55,766 nt of DNA from UMGS363 sp051881775 (lineage in GTDB: Bacteria > Bacillota > Clostridia > Oscillospirales > Ruminococcaceae), in the NCBI GenBank assembly GCA_051881775.1, contig JBJEQN010000059.1, positions 1-55,766 on the forward strand. The letters are read 5' to 3'. The stretch's first letter is position 1. Each line of letters opens with the position of its first letter. The position numbers and the translations under genes are program-made. The notes under the pieces were generated by a model. That model made no database searches, was not told the origin of the DNA, and saw nothing but the letters and a program-made list of their open reading frames with translations. Below are positions 51,401 to 55,766 of this stretch, piece after piece.

Positions 51401-52280
51401 CAAGGCATCATTTAGGCTTGGTATATGTTACTATTATGGATATGGAGTAAATAAAGATATTTCAAAAGCCATAGATTGGTTGAATTCTGCAATAGAGTAC
51501 AGCAATTATTACGGAATACCATATGATATCGATGAAGAAACTGAAATATGGCATACTCTTGCTTCAGATTTTGGGAACAAAAATGCAGAATATCTTTTTG
51601 GTGAATGTTATTATAATGGATATGGAACAGAACAAAACTTCGTAGAAGCAGTAAAGTGGTTTAAAAAATCATCTAATTCATGGAATCTTAACTACGATGT
51701 ATTATTTTTGAGATTAAAAGGGTATTATTACAGTGAAAAAGTAAAAAAGAATTATAAGGTAGTAGCGCAGCGGTTATGCCTCATTGCCGAACACGGCAAT
51801 GTACAAGCTCATTATTTACTTGGTGAATGTTATTATTATGGGCATGGTGTAAAAAGAAATGATGAAGAAGCAGTCAAGCATTACCGTATTGCAGCAGAAC
51901 AAGGTTATGTTGATGCTGAATTTATGCTCGGAGAATGTTATTATAACGGCTACGGTGTGAAAATTGACAACAATGAAGCTGAAAAATGGTATCGATTTGC
52001 TGCTGAACATGGCAACGCTGAAGCTGAATGTATGCTTGGTGAGTGTTATTATGATGGATATGGTTTAGGAAATAATGATGCTGCTGTAAAGTGGTGTCAA
52101 TTGGCTGCTGAACATGGTAATTCTGACGCTGAATATTTTATTGGTGAATGTTATCATTGTGGATTTGGCGTAGAAAAGAATAATGACGAAGCAGTAAAAT
52201 GGTATCGTCTTGCGACAGAACACCAAAATGATTATGACAGGAATGCACTTTTGCAATTAAGTAAACAAGAAAATGAATAG
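48462..52280 (+). CDS. Giant Sel1-repeat protein with N-terminal zinc ribbon (paralogue 2)
   Basis: 1272 aa, no signal peptide. The first about 145 residues are nearly identical in layout to paralogue 1 (zinc ribbon Cys 3, 6, 20, 23 and the HGANILLGKKLSAYLSDYAP helical domain). About 30 Sel1-like repeats follow (pattern AEYMLGECYYNGYGVEQDY, EEAVKWYRLAAEHGN), some compressed or interrupted (for example around YYGIPYDIDEETEIWHTLA near residue 1022). Paralogues differ in repeat number, so ligand surface and length can vary. ATG 48462 has AAAGGAG. It ends 22 nt before an IS256-family element. Confidence 0.9.
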   Translation: MKCLKCESEWVTKNIAINKCPFCGAELYSENEEESIGIFDNSADALIYIYQKHGANILLGKKLSAYLSDYAPNLPSGVKWVVKSVYDLGAADLLRNAISGSENDKLETIKKAISHLTDNFINSTMAESIINEFATALGWNIEDKLTDFEKIRKLAEKGNAESQFTLGKYYYTGTNVEQNYEEAVKWFRLSAEQNDLKALCILGKCYFDGTGVDQNYEKALKWFHIAAEQDMAEAEYNIGACYYQGNGVEQDYEEAAKWFNIAAKNGYIKSEYALGTCYYYGRGVNQDYNEAIKWINLAAEHGFPEAEYRLALCYHLGKGVPKNLDEALNWFHLASEHGNSTAAFMLGLMFFNGKDVEQDYYEAVKWFRLASDLGNYEAVYQLAKCYNSGTGVEKDEAESIKLFQLAAEHGVSEAEITVGLYYYGEENFKEAINWFCRASQHGNHKADFIIGSCFYFGIGIDVDYQEALKWLCLASEHGNHMADVIIGNCYYYGYGVEQDYEKAVNWYRLGAEYGNADAEYKLGSCYYNGDGIEESELEAIKLYKKASEHGNINAENALGVHYYNNHNYEEAFKWLTLSAKHGNHSADEIIGDCYLGGKGVEQNSEEAVKWYRLSAENGSINADFKLGMCYFIGNGVKENNTEAFNHFKAATEYCNIDAQYMLGICYYNGYGTEQNYAKAVECFNIAAEHYREDAQYMLGKCYFYGFGVEQDYVEAVNWYNLAAEDDHAEAKLMLGKCYLNGLGVQQDYDEAIDWFYKAATDGNKHAEFELGKCYYYGYGDNQDYEEAVDYFQDAIKHDIPEAHYMLGLCYYNGYGIDWDEEEAVKCFRTAAAQGVSDAEYMLGECYYNGDGVDCDFLEAIKWYNLAAEHDNANAVFKLAECYYNGCGVDQDFYKAMKLYHSVAAKGNSDAECMLGECFYYGFVVDQDYEMALKWLRPAAEHGNAQAQYLLGECYENGYGLKHDYEEAIKWYRIAAKQENAKASFRLGICYYYGYGVNKDISKAIDWLNSAIEYSNYYGIPYDIDEETEIWHTLASDFGNKNAEYLFGECYYNGYGTEQNFVEAVKWFKKSSNSWNLNYDVLFLRLKGYYYSEKVKKNYKVVAQRLCLIAEHGNVQAHYLLGECYYYGHGVKRNDEEAVKHYRIAAEQGYVDAEFMLGECYYNGYGVKIDNNEAEKWYRFAAEHGNAEAECMLGECYYDGYGLGNNDAAVKWCQLAAEHGNSDAEYFIGECYHCGFGVEKNNDEAVKWYRLATEHQNDYDRNALLQLSKQENE

Positions 52281-52301
52281 AAGTATTGGGTATGAATTTT
52301 A

Positions 52302-53777
52302 AACCGTGTAAATGAATTTCCCACAACAATTTTGACAATACTATATTTGCAGCCAAACAAGGCAACGCTGAGGAGCGACCTGACGCAGGCTGTAAAGATA
52401 TACGGTGAAGAGCAGCGCATTGTCGCTGCTTTTCTTTTCACCAGTATCTTTCAAGCGGATAAACCTCGGGAGTTTGAGGGCAGAGCCCTCAACAGCCGTC
52501 AGGCTGCAAATCTGTCCTCGAAGAAAATTGCGAACTGCGAGTACGCAAGTCCCCAGTCTCTTACGGGCATAGTCCACTTCTTTGAAATTTCCACAATGCT
52601 CATATAGATGACCTTGCGAATGGAGTCATCAGTCGGGAAAATCGACTTGGATTTTGTGAATTTTCTGACCATTCTATGATAGCCTTCAACAGCGTTTGTA
52701 GTATATATTATCTTCCGAATTTCTTCCGGATATTCAAAAAATGTTGTCAGTTCAGCCCAGTTTTTATCCCAGGATTTTAAGATGTTAGGATACTTTTTAT
52801 CCCACTTTTCACGAAACTCTTCCTTTGCATATTCAGCGTCATCGAGATTTACCGCACCATATATCTTCTTGAGATCGGCACATACTGCTTTTCTGTCCTT
52901 GTAAGGCACAAACTTACAGCTGTTTCTGATCTGATGAACGATACAAAGCTGATTTTTCGTCTTTGGAAATACGGCATTTATTGCTTCGCAAAGTCCCGTC
53001 AGATTATCATGACATGCGATGAAAATGTCCGTAACACCGCGGTTTTTCAGGTCTGAGCATATACTTGCATAAAAACTTGCAGACTCGTTTTCGGATATCC
53101 ATGTGCCCAGAATTTCTTTCTGTCCTTCCATGTTGATCCCGAGAACAGAGTACACACATTTGCTGATGATTTTATTGTCTTTTCTTGAGTTGAAAACAAT
53201 TCCGTCAAAGAAAATTACGGGATAAATTTTGTCGAGAGGACGGTTCTGCCATTCGTTTACCTCGGGAAGAATTTTGTCGGTTATACGGGAAATGAGTCCC
53301 TGGGATATTTCTGAACCGTAGATTTCCTTGAGTGTATCTTCAATGTCTCGCTGAGACATTCCCTTGGCATACATAGCCATAATTTTCTGTTCAATTTCGT
53401 CAGTGCGAGTCTGTCTTTTTTCAATGACTTTGGGTTCAAATTCTCCGTTTCGGTCACGAGGAACTGCTATCTCACACTCGCCGTAATCGCTGCAAATTGT
53501 TTTCTTGCCATAGCCGTTCCGGCTGTTTCCGGAGTTGTTGCCAAGAGCAGAATTTTTCTCATAGCCGAGATGCTCGTCCATCTCAGCTTCAAGCATCTGC
53601 TCGATCGTTCCGGCGAATAATCGCTTCAGTTTTGCCTGAATATCTCCTGTACTTTCGCAATCTGCCATAAGAAGCTGTACAAGCTCCATTTCCTTTTCGC
53701 TTAAACCGTGATTTCTGTTTTTCATACCTTTTTACCTCCAAATTTCTTTGTGGTTATTATTGGCATTTACACAGTTG
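52302..53777 (-). mobile_element. IS256-family insertion sequence
   Basis: The ends carry short terminal inverted repeats: ACCGTGTAAATG at 52303-52314 and its near complement CATTTACACAGT at 53764-53775 (one mismatch). A single transposase gene lies inside. No convincing 8-9-bp target duplication is seen (flanks GAATTTTA and GGATATTC differ), so the element may have recombined or the exact ends are off by a few bases. Confidence 0.75.
52499..53725 (-). CDS. IS256-family transposase
   Basis: 408-aa Mutator-type transposase of full length. The DDE set is visible as VIFFDGIVFNSR (first Asp), FIACHDNLTGLCEAINAVFP (second Asp) and the C-terminal TTNAVEGYHRMVRKFTKSK (Glu), with the N-terminal DNA-binding domain MELVQLLMADCESTG ... 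LGYEKNS. ATG 53725 has AGGTAAAAAGG upstream. It appears intact and could be active. Confidence 0.95.
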   Translation of the reverse strand: MKNRNHGLSEKEMELVQLLMADCESTGDIQAKLKRLFAGTIEQMLEAEMDEHLGYEKNSALGNNSGNSRNGYGKKTICSDYGECEIAVPRDRNGEFEPKVIEKRQTRTDEIEQKIMAMYAKGMSQRDIEDTLKEIYGSEISQGLISRITDKILPEVNEWQNRPLDKIYPVIFFDGIVFNSRKDNKIISKCVYSVLGINMEGQKEILGTWISENESASFYASICSDLKNRGVTDIFIACHDNLTGLCEAINAVFPKTKNQLCIVHQIRNSCKFVPYKDRKAVCADLKKIYGAVNLDDAEYAKEEFREKWDKKYPNILKSWDKNWAELTTFFEYPEEIRKIIYTTNAVEGYHRMVRKFTKSKSIFPTDDSIRKVIYMSIVEISKKWTMPVRDWGLAYSQFAIFFEDRFAA

Positions 53778-53886
53778 GATATTCAGCCTCGAAGTATTTT
53801 TTCACCCAATTGTCTTGAAAACCCCGTGAAATTATTTGCGTGAGCAACTGACAAAAAGTAACCATCACTCAACCAAATAGTAGATA

Positions 53887-53929
53887 AACCAAAAGCGACC
53901 AATCTTTTTACGGTTGGTTGCTTTTGGTT
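53887..53929. repeat. Long hairpin beyond the IS element
   Basis: A 16-bp stem (53887-53902 with 53914-53929, one G-U) around TCTTTTTACGG. It may be the original terminator of the Sel1 gene, now separated by the insertion, or part of a conserved intergenic unit. The rest of 53778-54080 has no credible gene. Confidence 0.5.
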
Positions 53930-54043
53930 ATTTATACAGTAAAAATGTTGCATAATCGTTAAGATTTTGCTTGATTTTTTGACTATAATATGATACAATA
54001 AAAAAGAATACAACTTCTCATAATAAAAATTCCAGGAAGCAAA

Positions 54044-54074
54044 CCGGTCATACGAACACAATTCGTATGACCGG
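54044..54074. repeat. Perfect 13-bp hairpin after the HTH gene
   Basis: CCGGTCATACGAA and TTCGTATGACCGG around a 5-nt loop, 6 nt beyond the stop of the small HTH gene on the minus strand. A weak T-rich stretch follows, so it is a plausible terminator. Confidence 0.55.
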
Positions 54075-54080
54075 CATATT

Positions 54081-54251
54081 TCACCTGTAAATCACCCTCT
54101 CCAACGCATCCCGTGGAATCCTCCAGCTCCTCCCGATCTTGACCCCGGGCAGTTTTCCCGAACGGAGCAGGTTGTAAACGGTAGTAAGCGCAAGACCAAG
54201 CTCATAAGCAACATCGTAAGGTGTTAAATAATCATTGTAATCAGTAAGCAT
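54081..54251 (-). CDS. Small excisionase-type HTH protein
   Basis: 56 aa HTH_17-type DNA-binding protein: YLTPYDVAYELGLALTTVYN, LLRSGKLPGVKIGRSWRIPR. ATG 54251 has AAAAGGAGG 8 nt upstream. Proteins like this control excision or gene expression in conjugative and integrative elements. A set of decamer repeats lies just upstream (54281-54320). Confidence 0.82.
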   Translation of the reverse strand: MLTDYNDYLTPYDVAYELGLALTTVYNLLRSGKLPGVKIGRSWRIPRDALERVIYR

Positions 54252-54280
54252 AAAAATGCCTCCTTTTGTTTTTTACTCTC

Positions 54281-54320
54281 TTGTTGCAATTTATCGCAAT
54301 CTGTCGCAAATAGTGACAAA
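54281..54320. repeat. Four tandem degenerate decamers
   Basis: TTGTTGCAAT, TTATCGCAAT, CTGTCGCAAA and TAGTGACAAA are contiguous with an exact 10-bp period, about one helical turn. They lie between the divergently oriented HTH gene and the rightward small-gene operon, fitting a multi-site operator or iteron-like array. Confidence 0.55.
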
Positions 54321-54378
54321 GCTGCACATTTCAAGTATATATAATATTAATGTAAGAGCATGAAATAAACGTTTAGAA

Positions 54379-54421
54379 CCCCATGTTTTCCGGCGTTTGC
54401 CGGAGTACATGGGGCTTTTTT
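54379..54421 (+). terminator. Strong terminator-like hairpin
   Basis: CCCCATGT pairs with ACATGGGG, with an inner TCCGGC/GCCGGA stem, followed by CTTTTTT. No plus-strand gene is visible directly before it, so it may end transcription entering from the promoter region or attenuate the operon after it. Confidence 0.75.
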
Positions 54422-54513
54422 CATGCTTTGCAATCAAGTTTGGATTTATGCCAAAACTAAGTTATACGGCATAAAAACATGATTTTCATTAAATGCGAAA
54501 GGAGTTGAAAGTT

Positions 54514-54585
54514 ATGAACAAAATCATCGGAGTTACCGTCATTGCCATAGTTACAGCGGTCGTAAGAGCTTTGATCGAGGATTAA
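54514..54585 (+). CDS. Very small hydrophobic protein
   Basis: 23 codons (MNKIIGVTVIAIVTAVVRAL plus IED), one likely membrane helix. A good AAAGGAG site lies about 9 nt upstream. It is followed by another small membrane protein. The peptide resembles small phage or conjugative-element peptides in style only; no family is known. Confidence 0.5.
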   Translation: MNKIIGVTVIAIVTAVVRALIED

Positions 54586-54630
54586 AACGTCAATGAAAAT
54601 GCGATACTTTGCGAAAGGTGGCGATAATTT

Positions 54631-54774
54631 ATGTCAAGCGTTACAGAAGATCTGGTCCTTAAGATCATTGCAGTAGTTGCAGGTGCAGCTGCTTTGGCTA
54701 TTTGCAGTACCCTTGAAGAAAAATCACAGGAAGAGGTGCTGAAATTATGTCATTTCAAGGACGGCGATACCTGA
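54631..54774 (+). CDS. Small membrane-type protein
   Basis: 47 aa with one hydrophobic segment (LKIIAVVAGAAALAI) followed by a charged tail (STLEEKSQEEVLK). GAAAGGTGG precedes ATG 54631. Its 3' end overlaps the start of the DUF960 gene by 28 nt in another frame, indicating coupling. No family is recognised. Confidence 0.55.
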   Translation: MSSVTEDLVLKIIAVVAGAAALAICSTLEEKSQEEVLKLCHFKDGDT

Positions 54775-55037
54775 CAAAAGGAGTTCAAACGACAATCCCC
54801 TTAGAACTCCAGCTATTTATGTGGAAACTGATTGACAATTTACCCGAGCCGAAGGACTATCTGCAAGTCTTTCGGCTCTCTGTTTCCGATAATGGAAACC
54901 AGCGAATAGTTCACGAGCAGGAACAACCTGAATATCATCAAGAGTATGACATAAAATTTGAAAACCCTGTCACCGCCAAAGTCTATGTAATAGACGATGG
55001 CGACCATTGCACAATGCTTTTAGCGGAAGAATATTAA
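54747..55037 (+). CDS. DUF960-family protein
   Basis: 96 aa matching the DUF960 pattern from RRYLTKGVQTTIPLELQLFM through YLQVFRL and HEQEQPEYHQEY to KVYVIDDGDHCTMLLAEEY. The family is small, soluble, of unknown function and common on Firmicutes plasmids and conjugative elements. ATG 54747 has AGAGG upstream inside the preceding gene. A terminator follows. Confidence 0.85.
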   Translation: MSFQGRRYLTKGVQTTIPLELQLFMWKLIDNLPEPKDYLQVFRLSVSDNGNQRIVHEQEQPEYHQEYDIKFENPVTAKVYVIDDGDHCTMLLAEEY

Positions 55038-55043
55038 CCCAAA

Positions 55044-55075
55044 AGGACAAGTCGTTTTTCGGCTTGTCCTCTTTT
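55044..55075 (+). terminator. Terminator after the DUF960 gene
   Basis: AGGACAAG pairs with CTTGTCCT and is followed by CTTTTA. The next gene starts only 22 nt later, so some read-through is likely. Confidence 0.7.
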
Positions 55076-55096
55076 ACTTTATTGGAGGAAAAGAAA

Positions 55097-55766
55097 ATGA
55101 GTGAAACCTTTGTATGCTCCCATTGCGGAGATACCTGCGACATTGAAGATATGACCCATTTTGACGGTCTGGATCTTTGTCCCGAATGTATTGATGAACT
55201 TACAGTTGTCTGCGAACGCTGCGGAAGACGTATCTGGGCAGAAGACGCTGCAGACAGCGAAATAGTTCTCTGTGAACGCTGTTATGATGACTACTACACC
55301 ACCTGTGAAGCCTGCGGCTGTACAATTGATTATGATGACGCATACTACTTTGACGATGACAACGAATACCCCTACTGTGAACGCTGCTATCATCGCAGAA
55401 GTTCAAGCGAATATATCCACGACTACAACTACAAGCCTGACCCTGTGTTCTTCGGCAAAGGAACACGTTTCTTCGGCGTTGAACTTGAAATCGATGCAGG
55501 AGGTCATATTGATTCCAATGCAGAGAAACTTGCTAATATCGCAAACACAGAAGAACGCCGTATTTACATAAAGCATGACGGCAGTTTAAACGATGGTATG
55601 GAAATTGTTACTCACCCTATGACCCTTGATTATCATCTGAATACAATGCCCTGGCAGGATATTTTAAGTGAAGCAATCTCACTTGGTTACCGCTCACATA
55701 AAACCACTACCTGCGGACTTCACGTTCATATCAACCGTTCTGCATTTGGAGAAACACATGAGGAAC
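55097..55766 (+). CDS. Amidoligase-family protein with N-terminal zinc clusters (3' end beyond the window)
   Basis: At least 223 residues are visible. Residues 1-115 contain repeated Cys pairs (CSHCG, CPEC, CERCG, CERCY, CEACG, CERCYHRR) that form LIM-like zinc clusters. From about residue 130, RFFGVELEIDAGG, IKHDGSLNDGMEIVTHPMTL and TCGLHVHINRSAFG match the putative amidoligase (ATP-dependent COOH-NH2 ligase, glutamine-synthetase-like) family found on mobile elements. ATG 55097 has GGAGGAAAAG upstream. The gene continues past the window end. Confidence 0.82.
   Translation, partial: MSETFVCSHCGDTCDIEDMTHFDGLDLCPECIDELTVVCERCGRRIWAEDAADSEIVLCERCYDDYYTTCEACGCTIDYDDAYYFDDDNEYPYCERCYHRRSSSEYIHDYNYKPDPVFFGKGTRFFGVELEIDAGGHIDSNAEKLANIANTEERRIYIKHDGSLNDGMEIVTHPMTLDYHLNTMPWQDILSEAISLGYRSHKTTTCGLHVHINRSAFGETHEE

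Noticed and set aside
41090..52280. Regular spacing of similar units suggesting a CRISPR array or tandem DNA repeat
   Set aside because: The periodicity is 108 nt and in frame, arising from degenerate 36-residue Sel1 repeats; there are no identical direct repeats with unique spacers.
53783..54061. 92-codon minus frame ending with a KQPTVKRLVAFGLSTIW-like stretch
   Set aside because: The coding look comes from the 16-bp hairpin and its flank; there is no ribosome site. Similar short frames are often annotated in Clostridia but are probably translated repeats.

Overview
The window looks like chromosome of a fibre-degrading Gram-positive gut Clostridium relative, most like Ruminococcus (Oscillospiraceae). 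The grounds are strong AGGAGG ribosome sites at nearly every start, lipobox lipoproteins, TTGACA/TATAAT promoters, a complete pectin/uronate pathway, a CotH-family lipoprotein and families typical of Ruminococcus mobile elements. The genus is an inference; no rRNA gene is present.

Region 1 (1-13925) is a pectin and uronate utilisation locus built around one divergent control region (8520-9029). Leftward runs uxaB-uxaA-eda-kdgK-kduI-kduD, followed by a sugar-binding lipoprotein. Rightward runs a LacI-family regulator, uxaC, a MATE transporter and a pectin methylesterase without a signal peptide. UxaC/UxaB/UxaA convert galacturonate, and KduI/KduD convert unsaturated uronate, to 2-keto-3-deoxygluconate. 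KdgK and an Eda aldolase with an extra C-terminal domain then make pyruvate and glyceraldehyde-3-phosphate. Both promoters carry the same ATGTAA-N4-TTxCAT operator at the transcription start. Region 2 (14009-24510) holds a class III aminotransferase-like enzyme resembling PbfA, a multi-span membrane protein, and a leftward operon of nitrilase-type amidase, small protein and Dpp/Opp-type ABC transporter. That operon sits behind a promoter and a leader terminator.

Region 3 (24510-33765) is accessory DNA: two DUF4143-type ATPases plus decayed copies of their 3' ends, two type II toxin-antitoxin pairs with visible operators, a CotH lipoprotein and a hybrid histidine kinase. Region 4 (about 33770-40530) is a probable integrative element with a Rep-like protein, an excisionase-like HTH protein, a large serine recombinase, a small coupled ORF, an uncharacterised protein and a primase/DUF927-like ATPase. 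It ends near a fragment of initiator-tRNA sequence.

Region 5 (40990-52280) is the most unusual part. A TerY-P type signalling module (vWA protein TerY, PP2C phosphatase, protein kinase, a free-standing TerY-C-like zinc protein and a small beta-rich protein) lies between two very large paralogous Sel1-repeat proteins of 974 and 1272 residues. Both share an N-terminal zinc ribbon and helical domain, and each has its own copy of the same promoter. The rest is an IS256-family insertion (52302-53777) and the start of another mobile-element-like gene set (54081-55766).

Two families of small palindromic elements are scattered through the window. Both are flanked by TTA target duplications, and two decayed repeats act as reciprocal empty sites for them. 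Two of these insertions place their TTA exactly on the stop codon of a metabolic gene.
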